64,000 nt of DNA from Verticillium longisporum (GCA_019188255.1 JAETXT010000009.1:1054001-1118000); one strand, 5' to 3'. Positions 1-12,510 are shown, counted from the first letter of the stretch. Program-made: numbers and translations. The notes: generated by a model not told the origin, from the letters alone.

Positions 1-202
1 CCATCTGGTTGCTCCTGACGCGGCCATCCGTCCCGACCCAGAAGAAAGATCTCGTGTACGTCCCCGGTTTGCCTCTCGGCATATGTCGACAGCCCTTTTC
101 TCTTCTGTCGTGGCTGTCTCCCCACCTTCTCTTTCCTTTTCTTTTCCTTTCTAGAACTCGAATCGAATTCATTTCCCAAGCTGACGGTATCCCGCCCAAA
201 GA

Positions 203-436
203 ATGTCTCAGAACGCCGACCAAGCCGCCTGCGAAGCTGCCAAGACCCGACTTGGCACCGAAGCGACCGCCATCGCTTCGGCCGAGGCCGCGGCCAAGGC
301 TGCCGCGCTCGCCGAGGAGCTCCGGGCTGAGGCCGAAAGAACGTCGCCTCCCCCGCCCAAGAGGCTGAGCTTCGCCATGGAGCGCTACCTCGGCGAGACA
401 CCGGTCCAAGAAGTATTCAACGGCATCAACAAGTGA
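203..436 (+). CDS. Small Ala/Glu-rich hypothetical protein
   Basis: This is a 77-residue open frame starting at an ATG in a good context. Residues 1-50 are rich in Ala, Glu, Gln and Lys and read as one long amphipathic helix. The tail is Pro-rich followed by a short segment ending in FNGINK. The upstream 200 bases are pyrimidine-rich, as in many fungal leaders. I recognise no family. The final codons contain a GTGAGA that could act as a splice donor, so the protein may continue into a later exon that I could not identify. Existence as a gene is likely but not certain. Confidence 0.5.
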   Translation: MSQNADQAACEAAKTRLGTEATAIASAEAAAKAAALAEELRAEAERTSPPPPKRLSFAMERYLGETPVQEVFNGINK

Positions 437-1673
437 GACGATGTATGGTGAGGGCGCTCTGCAGTTTGTGGATTGGCTTGTTGCTGGCGGTTTGTGCGGT
501 TCGTGCGCTTGAATCTCTGGTTCTATTCTAGTTTCACGATTCTTTGGCTATTTGTCTTTCGGCGAGATCCAAGTTTGAGCTTTTGGGGGGTTTGATGCAG
601 ACTGTCTTGGTGGACTGCTCTATCTTGTTTTGATTCCTGGTTTGAATGTTGGTAGGCCTTCTCAGAGGATTGGGTATGTTTCTCTCTTTGACGCTAACGA
701 ATTATGACGAACGTATGAATGAATCAAAGATGCTGCTTCGACCTCGTTGCTGTGCCGTTCGCATGGTTACTCGTGACGTTCGGATGCAACACTGACATCG
801 GATAGATCTTCGTGTTGCGACGTACCAGGGCGTGAGTAGTCGCGTTGACGTGGTGGAACGAACGGCCTGGTTCTTGGTGGCTGTCTGGGCAGGGAAGCGA
901 ATATGATGTAGGCACCTGGTCTTGCGTGTGTATGACCAGAACCAGCTCTGTTGGGCGCCATGTCGCTAGTATCTGGCTCGCAAGTGGCATCGTGAGTTTG
1001 ACAACTGCTTGTTTCGATTAAGGCCTTTCCCATCGACGTTCAGCTGCAATCGTTTTCCTTGACCCGCCCGACCCATAAACGAATTGAGCAGCAAAGTAAA
1101 TGAGACTGGGGTTTTTCTACCTACCTACGGAAACAGGATGCAGGTTCGGCTTGGTTAGCACCAGCGCTCAAAATTAGAAGCCATTGCGCACGGCACTAGA
1201 TATCGCCGCCTCAGCCCCATCCTCAGGGGGCCTTTCATCAGTAATTGTTTGCACCACAATACCCAAGTATAATGATTCTCTACCATCCACTGTGAGAATA
1301 CATTTCTTGGTGCAGCGATGATTGTCTCTCAGGTCATATTACAGAAGCGATCTATGGAAGCCTGACACGTTTGACCTTTGTCTCCGTGTCATATATGAGG
1401 CTCTGCTTCAACAATGATGAATGACACGAACTCTTCACTTTCTAGAAACTGACCTGAAGCCTCAAATTCAGTCATTCTCCACATCTTTGTGGTAAAGCCC
1501 CGACCTCGTGCTGAATCAGGGCCGAACCCGGTGATACATAAAGGAGGCGGTAGCTTACAACTGCTTCAGCTCCCGATATAAAGAGCCAAGACGTACTGCA
1601 CAACAAGACTATGCAAAAGGGTGACCAAATGAACAGTTGATAATATCCTATCGAGTTACGTCTAGTAAAAGTC
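437..1673. other. Intergenic, no gene seen
   Basis: Only short unconserved frames on both strands. A continuation exon of the upstream small gene could lie here, but none could be chosen. Confidence 0.5.
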
Positions 1674-2264
1674 ATGAATCCCGCCGGCAATGACCCGAAT
1701 ACTCCCCTCCACCACCGGATCTCAACGTGGAGCCGCTCTACAACCCATCCTGCCCGAGCAGATATCCCCTACTATGAGCCCAAGGAGCGGGCGACTAACG
1801 AAGGTATTGTCATCATCGAAATGCGACCGCCACGCCGGCCACCCCACCGCCGCCGCTCTTTACCCAAGCTCCGCACCCAACCTCATTCTGTGAAAGCATC
1901 GCCTCGCAGCCGGCCTTTGCTTCAAGACAACCACCACCAACGTAATCAACAGGAATGCTTTGGAAATGACAGTGCGGATGGTGCTCTGCGTGGCCGGCAG
2001 CATGCTCACAGCCAGAGGTCAGACGGCCCTGCTGCCATCAGCTTCGACTCTCCGGTTCGACTGGGCCATGTGGAAGGCATGTCCTGGGACTTTGAGGACG
2101 TGTCGAGAAACGCCTCTTGGACTAGCATCAGCGAGCCATCATATACAAGCATGTGCAATAAAAGCATTGACTCTCTTAACGCATCTGGCCAGTCACCTTC
2201 GACTCGTGAGGCTTCTTTTCGAGGGCCTCGATGGTCTGGCTGGCCGTTTGCAAAGAAATCATGA
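1674..2264 (+). CDS. Hypothetical Ser/Arg/Pro-rich protein
   Basis: A 196-residue frame from ATG to TGA. The middle is Arg/Pro/His-rich and the C-terminal third is Ser-rich with several aromatic residues (around WDFEDVSRNASW), ending in a basic WPFAKKS. No domain is recognisable and no signal peptide or membrane segment is present. The composition is like that of disordered fungal orphan proteins. It overlaps no better gene, but a chance frame cannot be excluded. Confidence 0.35.
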   Translation: MNPAGNDPNTPLHHRISTWSRSTTHPARADIPYYEPKERATNEGIVIIEMRPPRRPPHRRRSLPKLRTQPHSVKASPRSRPLLQDNHHQRNQQECFGNDSADGALRGRQHAHSQRSDGPAAISFDSPVRLGHVEGMSWDFEDVSRNASWTSISEPSYTSMCNKSIDSLNASGQSPSTREASFRGPRWSGWPFAKKS

Positions 2265-2682
2265 TCTTGAGGGCAGGGTAAGGAACTACGGAAAGGTTTT
2301 GTGGCAGCGGGTGAGGTCGATTAGCAGCCAGAGAGAGTCGGGGGTCTTGCAGAACAATAACACAGAAGCCGGTAGTCCGCTGCTGATAGCAGGACGACGT
2401 GGAGTGTCACTGCTTGACATACAAAAAGAAAACCTCTCATGCAGGTGATAGTGTCACATGTTTGATACAACAGCGGCCATCGCACGGGCAGAATAGTACC
2501 TGTCAACTGTGGCCAACATGCTCTCTTTCCTACAGCCAAGATTGAGTCGCAACTATAAACAAGGGTATTCCTACTGCCAGTTAACGCCCCAGCACCAACA
2601 AGGACCATCCGCCCACGCAAATACGCCCCTGGCACCCTACATGTTCAGCCTTCATGTGAATCTGGAACAGCTCACTGTCCGG

Positions 2683-4931
2683 CTATTTTTCGCCGACAAC
2701 GTTGATCTCGTATCCTATCAGCACCTCTGTGCTTGAGCCTTCCCAGCCTCGCGTGCCGGCCGTCGAGATCATGAAGCGACATGTGCGATCGAGATATAGC
2801 GAAGAGATGACACCAGCACGCGGTGGGCCGGGAACGATGAGGAAGGGAACGCTTGAGTTTTTAAACGCCGCCGTGTCCCTCGTGTCATAGAGACGCAGAA
2901 TATCATGCGAAGCGCTATCAAAGATTAGCATGGATCGTGGAATCGAAAGAACAGAATGGCAAGATGCCTACCAGATCAGGTGTCGCCCGTTGGGCATCGC
3001 CCGCACGGCAGTCACGGCGCCGGAGCCAGCTGGGAACTTGAGGGTTCGCTCAGGGTCCCATCCACTGCGGGCCTTGTGGATGCTGAACTCTTCAACAGTG
3101 CCGTTTCGCCGGCCTGCGTAAATCCAGTTGCCGTCAGGACTCCAGGTGGCGCCCATGCACCACGGTGGCACGCCTGTCCGGGTGCCGATCCGCGCGACGG
3201 GATCTTGGACGCGGCGGTCCCAGATGCGGATAGTGCCGTTGATCGCGGCCGACAAGAAGACAGTATCGGAGGACTGTGTTGGGTCGAGCGGGGGAGGAGC
3301 TGGTTTAGAAGAGAAGACGAGGGACGGCGAGTTTGGAGGCTGCTGCTCTGTCTGTGCAGATGTGACAGCTTCAAACTCACCCATTCCGATGGGTTCGGTA
3401 GGTGTTGGGTCTGTGACCATGGAGTCGGCCGCTGGCCCGGGGATAGGTGCCGGGTGCACAACTAGCGAAGGTTGCGGTGGGGGTTGCTTCGCCACCAACG
3501 GGCTACTCGGAGGCGGTTGAACAGTCGGGGCTGGCACCGTCTCGGAATCGAATGTCGCCATGTCGGCGGAATGATCCATGCCTCCCTCCATACCACCATC
3601 CTGACCTGATGCATCATGCATGGTCATGTTCATGGCCTGTGAGAATTCATCATCGTCATCACCGCCGAACCCTCCGGCGCCTGTTTCGCCGAATAGGGAT
3701 CCAGTGTCACTGCCGCCAAAGAGAGACTCATGCGCCGGAGATGCTTGGGCTTCCGTCGTTTCGGCCGCTGCTGTGTTGGCAGGCACTGTGTTGAATGTGT
3801 CATTGGCGCCAGCGAAAGCGCCGTTGGTTGGGGCCCGGTTGTTGCTCGATGAAAAGGTCTCACTCTTGACCTGAAAGTCAGACGCCTCGGCGGGCACCGG
3901 TGTACCGTTGAGGGGCCGTAGCTCGATGGCCGAGATCTGGTTACCAGTACCATCAAAGCGTCGCTTGATGGTGCCTGTGTTCAGGTCCCAATCGAGGATG
4001 TTTTTGTCCCAGCTCCCACTGAGCACGCTCGTTTCGTCTTGCGCCAGGGTCAAGACGCTCACAGCGTTCGTGTGCTGCTGGAGACAGGTGATTCGCTTAC
4101 CCTCGTCATGCCGCACGCTCTGCAAATTGATGCCACCGGATTCGAGGCCAGACAAAAGCCACAAGGCTTGTGAATGAATAGCAAGGGAATACACGGGCGA
4201 GGTGACGTGCTCCTCATTGCCGCGCGGATTGGGAGGGCTGGGCTCCTCGTTTACCCAGTACGACATGAGGATGCCCGCCTTGACGACGCTGTCGACGAAC
4301 GGATGGCGCTGAGCGACGGTCAAGAGCTGCTTGCCATTGATAGTACCAGGGCCGTCGTACTTTCTGATGTAGCCATCCGACCCACCGGTAACCCAGTAGC
4401 GTAAGTCTGGCGTCACAGCGAGGGCGTTGATACTGGTGGCTTGCGGGGCAGCCATTGTTGGGACGATATCGTACAGCCTCGCCGTCAGGGCTTCCGGGCG
4501 GACGGTGGGGAAGAGTCGTGACGACGGAGGCTGGACCCTCTCGTCGTCTTGCGCTGAGGGGGAGCGCGAGCCTCTTGATGCGCCTGCTGCACCAGCCTGC
4601 TCGCCATTCGCGGGGTCAGCCTTTTCTGAGGCGCCGTCGTCAGGGCCCTTGTTTCCAGCCTCTTGCGCGTCATCTGCCGTCTCTTCACGCTCGCCATCTC
4701 CATCGTCCTGATCATCATCGTTGTCATTGTCGTTGTCGTTGTCGTTCTCGTTGTCATTGTCATTTTCGTTGTCGTCGTCATCAGCTTCATTATAGCCATC
4801 GGCGTCGTCGGCATCTTCCATGACCTCGTCCTGGTCATTCTCGGAGCTGGCATTCGACTCTGCCATATGCGTTAGCGAAGTAACGAGGGTTGGGCGAAGG
4901 GAGAGTGCACACCTCTGTCGTCCTCGTCCAT
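2683..4931 (-). CDS. SPT8: SAGA complex subunit Spt8, WD40 repeat protein
   Basis: Three exons were rebuilt: 4931-4913, 4859-2972 and 2914-2683, giving 712 residues. The introns are 53 and 57 nt with GT...AG ends, and both joins keep phase. The first exon is only 19 nt and encodes MDEDDR. The N-terminus is a long Asp/Glu/Asn tract (about residues 8-70). WD40 repeats follow, split by a long Ser/Pro/Thr- and Gln-rich insertion in the middle, then the last blades including LFLIVPG-like and STAGTRGWEGSS segments typical of Spt8. In yeast Spt8 sits in SAGA and helps recruit TBP to promoters. Assignment rests on the acidic head, the interrupted propeller and the conserved C-terminus. Confidence 0.9.
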
Positions 4932-6029
4932 GTTGTCGGGCATGATGCCTGATGCCAGACTCCGAGCCCAATTCAGATCTCAGTCGAACTATTCGGAAAG
5001 CCGTTCAAGCGACAGGATACGGCCGATGGGCGCGAGGCACCACGGAATGCGACAACGAGCTGCTGATGCGAAAGGTGCTGACCCCGAGAGGGTAGGAGTG
5101 TCAATTGACGTCGCGGTAGGAGGTTGGCGAGGGCCAATCAAGTTCGGCAAGTAGCTAGCTAGATACGATGTCGCTCGAATGTACGCCAGAGTGGCGATCT
5201 CAAGCTCGGCAAAGCTACAATATCTGAAGAGGGGTGGTGACATTCATTGGGTTACAACAACGACGCGGTTCGACTGCTGGAGCTTGGACGGGGAGATGCG
5301 TCGTGGAGGGGTTCAAATGCGGCGGCATGATTACATAACTCGTCCCCAACTGCGATGAACCCCCATCACCCATATCTCCTTTCCAGAACTCACTTCGGCG
5401 CATCACTTCTCGCACTCAAACGGGGGTCTTGTGTCTTCAAAGGCATTTCTTCTCTCTGCTGGACGGTTGACGAGGCGCCACATCATACACATACATATAC
5501 GCCCGGGCCGAGCCTATCATGGGATACCATAGTACACGACGCAATCATACTGGATTCTACCAAGGGCGTACTTCTCCTTCTGGAAGCTAAAAACCAAGTT
5601 ACCTGTCAACTTCCTCTGCAAAAGTAGATAATAACGTCTAATGTTCACTACTAAGAGGAAGATTTACTGGGAAGCGGTTGATTATGGCATGGACTGTTAT
5701 CTGCGCCTCTTTTGGTCGTGGCATATAGCCTTTCCGACAACTACCCAAACAACCCAGTCATCGAGACCCTAGAACCTTCTTGAATTGCATTTATAAGATG
5801 TCATCGATTGACCCCTTCCAAGTCAACAACCCTGTGATGCTTCTTTCCTCCATTTCTTTCCTTCCGGAGTGCAGGGTCTGGTGGCAGAGCAGCAGACACG
5901 GTCAAACTAGGCTGGTACAGTAGGTATGTTCTTGAGCTGGACCAATCATCAGTCAAGTAAATCAACAAGACCGCAAATCCACGAGGAAACGGAAACTGGC
6001 CCTTGCTGGATAAGTATGAAGCAAAACAA
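4932..6029. other. Intergenic, no gene seen
   Basis: Contains the SPT8 promoter side. Short frames only; none shows codon structure or homology that I recognise. Confidence 0.5.
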
Positions 6030-6788
6030 ATGTCAGGGTTTGCTATGGAGACCTGGGCGGTTATAAGAGAATCGGTAAGGGACCCCACGATGTCGGCATA
6101 CGAGTCCTTCGTAGAATGTTGTCAGGACCTCACTTGGGGCACATTCGTGGTGACGTTGTCGGACGTCCTGATCTCGGTGCTGGAGGAGATGGGCGAGAAT
6201 CAGCCAGTTGACGTTGACGACGACGACGACGATCTCTACACACTCGACAGACAACGACTTCCACACGTGCCGATGAATCTGCCAAAGGGATGGCACACAA
6301 TTGTCAGCAGAACTATCGAATTGGTGACCACTTTCATGGAAGGCCGCGACGACAGCAGTCAGGCGGATGACCGGGTCTCGGGCTATCCTGAGTCCACGCC
6401 CGATACATCAACGGAGGCGACAATGGCACTTTTGCACCAGATTGCCACCACGCAGACAGCGATCTTGACTCGCATGGACGGCATATCGGCAGATGTATCT
6501 CAGCTCCGGAGCGAAGCAATACAACGCGATACCTCCCTGACCGACATGCATGTCCTGACGAGGTCAATTCATGATAGAGTGAAGACCCTGGAGGATGTCG
6601 TGGGAGGAGTGAATAGCGGGACCCAGTCCCTAATCTCTCTGACATCCATTATGGAACGACGACTGCCGACATCGTCGCCAATGGCACGGTCGTCCTCTGT
6701 GGCGGACTTGGACACACCGACAAGGGTCCTGCCAGCACAACCGACCAGACCACACTCCAGACGACCATCACTGACCGGAGCGACATGA
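6030..6788 (+). CDS. Orphan coiled-coil protein
   Basis: The first ATG of the frame is at 6030 and gives 252 residues; the frame is open further upstream without an ATG. The N-terminal 75 residues are hydrophobic/amphipathic helix, followed by a run of six Asp (about residues 66-72). Residues about 125-215 form heptad-like helices with a pattern suggesting a coiled coil, and the tail is Ser/Pro/Arg-rich. No catalytic or binding motif is visible. The stop overlaps, as ATGA, the start of a 59-codon frame running to 6964, which may be a second product, a further exon or chance. Function unknown. Confidence 0.55.
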   Translation: MSGFAMETWAVIRESVRDPTMSAYESFVECCQDLTWGTFVVTLSDVLISVLEEMGENQPVDVDDDDDDLYTLDRQRLPHVPMNLPKGWHTIVSRTIELVTTFMEGRDDSSQADDRVSGYPESTPDTSTEATMALLHQIATTQTAILTRMDGISADVSQLRSEAIQRDTSLTDMHVLTRSIHDRVKTLEDVVGGVNSGTQSLISLTSIMERRLPTSSPMARSSSVADLDTPTRVLPAQPTRPHSRRPSLTGAT

Positions 6789-6999
6789 GCCCTATTCCCG
6801 ACAATGGCGATGGGACAACCGTCTGCCACGTCTTCCGCCAAGGCAAAGGCGTCGTCACCAGCACAGAGTTCATCTCCACACCCCACACCAGCCGAAACGA
6901 ACGGCCGAACAACGGAAAACGTAAGGACAATTCGTTCCTCAGCGTAATTGCCGGCATGTCTTGACGAAAGACGATTTCAGTGGCAAAAGGAAAGATGTC

Positions 7000-7070
7000 T
7001 GCGTGAACTGGGAATCGAACCCAGGGCTCCCCGATGGCAACGGAGAATTTTACCACTAAACCATTCACGC
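7000..7070 (-). tRNA. tRNA-Gly (anticodon GCC)
   Basis: On the minus strand a 71-nt cloverleaf reads from 7070 to 7000. The acceptor arms GCGTGAA and TTCACGC pair fully, with discriminator A. The D arm has GGTTTAGTGG (box A), the anticodon loop is TTGCCAT giving GCC, and the T arm has GGTTCGATTCC (box B). There is no intron. A TTTT run lies about 12 nt past the 3' end at 6985-6988 and can serve as the Pol III terminator. Confidence 0.97.
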
Positions 7071-7941
7071 TAGTTGATGACAGATCTACCATTTCTATGA
7101 CACTATATCCCACGCACAAAATGCGTCCGCGTTGGGTACGTTTGGTCTCCTAAATCAATATCTCGCTGCGTTACTTCACAACCCCATTGTCGTTCTCCGA
7201 CTCCAATAACGCACTTCGTATGCGGTGAGGTCTCTTAAAATGATTCTCCCCTCAATTGACGCCTCATTCTACCAACTACAAAGCCAAAAGGCGTTAGAAT
7301 GATGTGTGGCGCTGCCCCCCTGATTTGGCTTCCATCGCCCAATATCAAACTCACGGCTCACACGAATTTTCTGAGTATGGGGGGCCGATGTACAAAACCA
7401 ACTGAAATCAAATATGCAAAATCCACTGCATTGTGTCAACACATGCTAACCATCTTCAACCGCTCTATTTTCGTGGCATTCCGCAATGACATCAATGACG
7501 GCGGGCTGTGACGTTTGGACAGGCACCCAGCTCACCACTCGAACTGAGACAAGGCATCGTGAAGGTCAATGGAGGGGTCAAGGCCCCCAGATGACCGAAA
7601 AACCTGTGTAAGTAGATGTGTCTCGTGCTGCCCAATAAATCTTGTCACAGACTTTGCGAGTATTGGTTTACAAATCCCGCCCTTTCCCGGAACTGAGCTA
7701 CCTATAGAAAGAGGGATGAAGAGCCATACGAACGACTTGATTGTGGTAGTCTGTGAAAATTTGAGACTTGGTATTTGCTTCTGTTTCTGTACTATGCTTC
7801 CTGTGCCCAGCGGCATCCCTGTCTACTCTAGCTGATCGGTGTAAGGAGGGAGTGGTATGACGAGACGCGACTGCTGCCTGGGGTGAACAAAACACCGCCA
7901 TCGTCAGTCGAGGATGATATGAGCCTGCGTTCGCTGTCCAT
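7071..7941. other. Intergenic, no gene seen
   Basis: Only short frames. It holds the upstream side of the tRNA gene and the 3' flank of the STRAP-type gene. Confidence 0.5.
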
Positions 7942-9127
7942 CTAAGCAGCAGGCTTCTCAGGCTGATCGACCTTGTCCACACGCCAGAGACCATAAGGCC
8001 CGTCACAGTTCTTCCACATTTTGATAGTACCGTCCTCTGATCCCGTAGCGTACAGTTTGTTGTCCGGCGAGAAAGCGATCGACCAAATGGGACCGTGGTG
8101 TCCCTTATGCGTTTCTGTACCCGGGTTAGACCTTTCACTGACAGCCCATTAGAAGACCAAGACATACCAATGTCACTTCCATCATCCCAGCGGCAGACCT
8201 TTCCCCAGGTGCCAGGCTCCTCACCGACAACAAACTTGCGGCCCTTGAGGTCAAGCCCGACGCTGGCAACTGTGTGCTTCATGTCGAGACGCTTCAGCTC
8301 CTGCGTGGCATCAGATCCACTCCAGAAGTAGACCCAGCGACCAGCAGAGACGGCCAGCACGGGCAGGCCACCACCGATGTCCGTGGGTGACGTGTACTCA
8401 GGAGCTAGTGAAACAAGCTCGCACGACTTGATCTCGCCGTCGAGAACCTCCTCCTTGATCAGCTGCCGGCTTGGCAGATCGAACCAACGCAGCGTCTTGC
8501 CTGAGGCGGTGACAATAATGCTGGGGTTCTGTGTCCAAACAATAATCTTGATCGACTCCTTGTGAATGCCCTCGCCAATTTCGTGGCCAGTTGAGGCGGC
8601 AATCGTCTTTGACTCGGAGGCAGGGTTCGATGCGTTGTGAGAGAGTCCATGCTCGGAAAGGTCGAACAGGCGCAGCTTCTTCTCGTGGCCACCAGTGGCA
8701 ATGAGATCCGAGTTGTCGGGGGGATAGGCGACGGCGCGGACGATATGATCGTGCTGAATGGTCAGTAGAATCTCGCCGGTGTGAGTGTCCCAGATCTTGC
8801 TGTGGACGGCACGTCAGTTATACTGCAGCAGGCACGTGGGGCATACGATCGAACGTACGCAGTAAAGTCGGCCGAGGCAGTAGCCGAGTTGCTAAGGTCG
8901 GGGCTCAGCCTGGCCTGCCAGACAGCACCCTTGTGACCGATAAAGGTGCCGATCCAGTCGCCGGTGAGACCATCGCGAAGCATGGGATTACCATCCTTGC
9001 AAGCAGAGATCATGAAATATTGGCCGTCCTTCTCAAGCGGCGAGAAGCAGATGTGCGGGACGGGGCGTGAGTGGCCGTGGCACGTGAGGGGGACGTAGGT
9101 CCGCGCTGCGACTGTGTCGGTCGACAT
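7942..9127 (-). CDS. STRAP-type WD40 repeat protein
   Basis: Exons 9127-8859, 8799-8168 and 8114-7942 give 357 residues, with introns of 59 and 53 nt. The length and the whole-length propeller match the serine/threonine kinase receptor-associated protein (STRAP) family. Recognisable features are the N-terminal [10 protein letters not shown] segment, the [21 protein letters not shown] blade, repeated WD dipeptides, and the last blade with [20 protein letters not shown]. In animals STRAP is a scaffold linked to TGF-beta signalling, SMN and translation; in fungi the role is not settled, so only the family is claimed. It is transcribed away from the LUB1 gene. Confidence 0.88.
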
Positions 9128-10073
9128 GATGTTGAGGTGTCTTTGAAGAGTCGGTATGTCGATTTGGATGTACGGGGTTGTGCAGGATACGCGCGAAAAT
9201 GGGGGGGCGTCGAAGGTTTGTCTGGAGGCGCGCGGTCGCGATGGGTGGTGATGTGAGCCGAGGGGTATCGTTATGGTGATAAAGGAAAACAGCCGTGACG
9301 TCGTAAAGTCGTAGCGTGCCTGTCGTGATCAGTATCGAAGGAGGAGAAAGTTGCAGGCACTTGAGATGGGACGGAAAAGGAATGGCCACCGCCTCGAATG
9401 TTGGAGAGGACCGTGAAGAACGACGTGGGAAGAAAGTAGAAACACAGATGCCCGTCCACAGCAATCGTCCCGTGTCTCGACCAGTGTGGGGCAAAGGAAG
9501 GAAGGAAGAAGGGGCACGGGGAGGGGGGGGTTCAAGCTGGTACCTAGCTCCTACATGTACATAGTAGCTGGTCGCCGCTCACGTTGCTGGAAGCAAATGG
9601 ACCCTGACATGAGACGTGCCCCGCCATCAAGGGGCCGGGTCCACTGTGGACGATCTGTGCTGAAGCTTGAGTCACGATCCGAGGATTAGGCGGAATGTTG
9701 TACCTACAAGCTCCTCCTTCCCCTGACGGACGGTAGGAGCAGCGCGGGGGATTACCTAACTCGCACTTGCCATGTGCGTGGGTACACCCTGCCGCTGGCC
9801 TTCGACTCCCAGCTTCCATCGTCATCGGTAGCTCAGTTCCCAAGACATTCTGGTCTCCTCATCTTGACAAATCACCTCTTCCCCCTTCTCCGGCCACACG
9901 GTTGCAACACGAGCGCCCACGACTTTGTTCCTTGTTTGATCGTTCATTGCTATGAATCCTGCTGATCTGCATCACACCCATCCGATTTCTTGACGCAGTG
10001 ATCTACGACACCGACTCTCTCTAGCCAGCCATCCAACAAGCTCTCCGACCCATCCCTACCCCGCCGATCCGCC
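9128..10073. promoter_or_regulatory. Shared divergent promoter region
   Basis: The 946-bp gap separates the start codons of the STRAP-type gene (minus) and LUB1 (plus). No coding frame is convincing, and no individual factor site is claimed. Confidence 0.5.
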
Positions 10074-12510
10074 ATGACTGACTTCAAGCTTTCGGCCCAA
10101 CTCACCGGCCACGACTCTGATGTAGGTCGCTGGCAAACCTGGGAAGACAAAATCCTCAATATTCTTGAATTGACGCATTTATCTTTGCCTCGCAGGTCAA
10201 AGCCGTCAGCTTCCCTTCTCCTGATGCTGTCTTGACAGCGTCCCGCGATGGCAGCGTCCGCAAATGGCAGCGAACCGCTACCTCCCCGCCAACCTTTGAA
10301 CCTACAGTCTCCAGCCAGAACTCGGAGTTCGTCAATGCCGTCGCATATCTTCCTCCTTCCAACCTCTTCCCACAAGGTCTTGTGGTATCTGGGGGCAAGG
10401 ACACCTTTGTCGAAGTGCGCCAACCGAACGCCTCCGCAAGTGATGATGCCGAGCGTCTCCTTGTCGGCCACTCTCAGAACGTCTGCAGCATCGATGTGTC
10501 CCCGAGCGGCAACTATATCGTGTCCGGGAGTTGGGACTTTCAGGCGCTCATCTGGAGCACAACATCATGGGAGCCAGAGGTGCGGCTGAGTGGCCATGAC
10601 AAGGCTGTCTGGGCTGTCCTGGCGCTAGATGACAATACGGTGCTGACCGGCTGTGCCGACGAGAACATTCGCATTTACGATCTTCGTAAGGCCGTCGCTG
10701 GAGAGGCTGCACCGGCATCCACCATCACCACACCAGACGTTGTACGTGCGCTGTGTCGCGTACCCAAGGGCCACCCGAGCGGCGCCGACATCGCCAGCGC
10801 CACCAACGATGGTATCATTCGGCTGTGGAAACTGAATGGCCAGCAAGTTGGCGAGCTGATTGGCCACGAGAGCTTCATCTACTCGTTGGCAAGCCTGCCA
10901 TCCGGAGAACTACTTAGCGCCGGTGAGGATCGCACACTAAGGGTGTGGAAGGGCCTTGAGTGCATCCAATCCATCACGCACCCGGCCATTTCGGTGTGGG
11001 CTGTGGCGGCGGATCCCGAGACAGGTGACATCGTGTCTGGCGCCAGCGATGGCGTCGCTCGTATCTTCACCCGCAGCAGCGACCGCCTGGCGGATGCGGA
11101 AACCCTCTCCAGCTTCGAAGAGTCAATCAAAGCGTCCTCGATTCCTCAGCAGCAACTGCCGGATATCAACAAGGAGAAGTTGCCGGGGCCTGAATTCCTC
11201 CAGCAGCGATCCGGCACAAAGGAGGGCCAGGTGCAAATGATCAACGAGGGCAACGGCTCAATCACAGCCCATCAGTGGTCTGCGAGTAGGCATACCCCCG
11301 TTGTAGACGCCCATCGCATACTGACAAAGCGCAGGCCAACAGCAATGGATAAGCATAGGCACAGTGGTTGACTCCGCTGCGAGTAGTGGAAAGAAGACGG
11401 AGTACAAGGGCAAGTCCTACGACTTTGTATTTGACGTTGACGTCGAAGACGGAAAACCCCCTCTAAAGCTTCCTTACAACCTCTCGGAAAACCCTTACGA
11501 GGCCGCTACTAAGTTCCTCGGCGATAACGAGCTGCCCCTCACGTACCTCGACAATGTCGCCAACTTTATCACCCAGAATACACAGGGCGCGACACTAGGT
11601 CAGTCAGCCCCCGGCTGCCGATCCGTACGGCACAGAGGCGAGATATCAACCTGGCGAGCCTGCTGCGAAGCCTAATGTTCTGCCCCAAAACGATTTCCTT
11701 AGCATTACAGCGGCTAAGTACGATGCCATGGTCAACAAGATCTTGCAGACCAATTCCAATATGATCTCATCAGGTCGCAAGGACTTTGCACTCAACCCCA
11801 CGGAGCAGGCAACGCTACAGGAGCTTCGCCAGGCAGTAGAAAAGGCGACAGCCATCAGCGAACCTGGACTCAACTTGGCGATCAAAATCGTTTCCAGATG
11901 GCCGTATACCGATCGGCTTGCAGGCTTGGATCTCCTAAGGTGTATGGCACCATCGCCGGTGGTCGCTGGGTATTCGTCTATTCTTGGGTCCATTGTCCAA
12001 GTCGCCATCAGCAGCGCCGCAGATGTCCCCGAAGGTGGCCCGCCCAACGAGAACAGCGTCATGATGGCCCTCAGAACTGTCGCCAACCTGTTCAGCTCCA
12101 AGGAAGGCCGTGAGGTCGCAGCCAAGGAGGCCTCGACCGTGGCCTCCTTCCTGGAACGCGTGGTGGGCATAGCCGATGGAACATCCATCGGTCAACACAA
12201 CCGCAACCTGCTCATCGCCGCGACTACCACCATCATCAACTACTCCGTCCTGAGCCGGAAAGACAAGGCTGTCTTTGAGGGTTCAGACCTGCCCAAGCGA
12301 TTGCTGTCAGTATTGGGCAAGATCCTGACGGAACAAAATGACTCGGAGGTGCTATACCGCGGTCTTGTCGGACTGGGCACTTTCGCTACGAGTCATAAAG
12401 CCATTGCCGAGTCGCTCAAGGCACAGGAGTGGGTAAAAGCGGCCAAAGGCAAGGCTACTGAACCCAGGGTGAAGGATGTCGCTGGAGAGTGCTTGGACCG
12501 GCTTTGGTAG
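10074..12510 (+). CDS. DOA1: Lub1/Doa1/PLAA ubiquitin-binding protein (WD40-PFU-PUL), with a frameshift
   Basis: Exons 10074-10121, 10196-11285 and 11335-12510, with introns of 74 and 49 nt. The order is a WD40 propeller (about residues 10-310), a PFU domain (about 385-475, with GKSYDFVFDV and NPYEAATKFL) and a C-terminal helical PUL domain (about 510-770). Family members bind ubiquitin and Cdc48/p97 and keep cellular ubiquitin levels. After NTQGATLGQ the frame breaks at a run of five C (11608-11612). Reading on in the next frame gives DPYG..RYQPG, a counterpart of the DPFTG..RYVPG motif known in PLAA, then an uninterrupted PUL domain. With four C the product is 770 residues, the usual fungal length. 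Confidence 0.9.

Noticed and set aside
4600..4875. Long frames antisense to the acidic part of SPT8
   Set aside because: Shadow of the Asp/Asn-rich codon repeats on the other strand.
11599..11710. An in-phase 112-nt intron in LUB1 that would bypass the frameshift
   Set aside because: The skipped region includes the conserved DPYG..RYQPG motif, so it should be coding.
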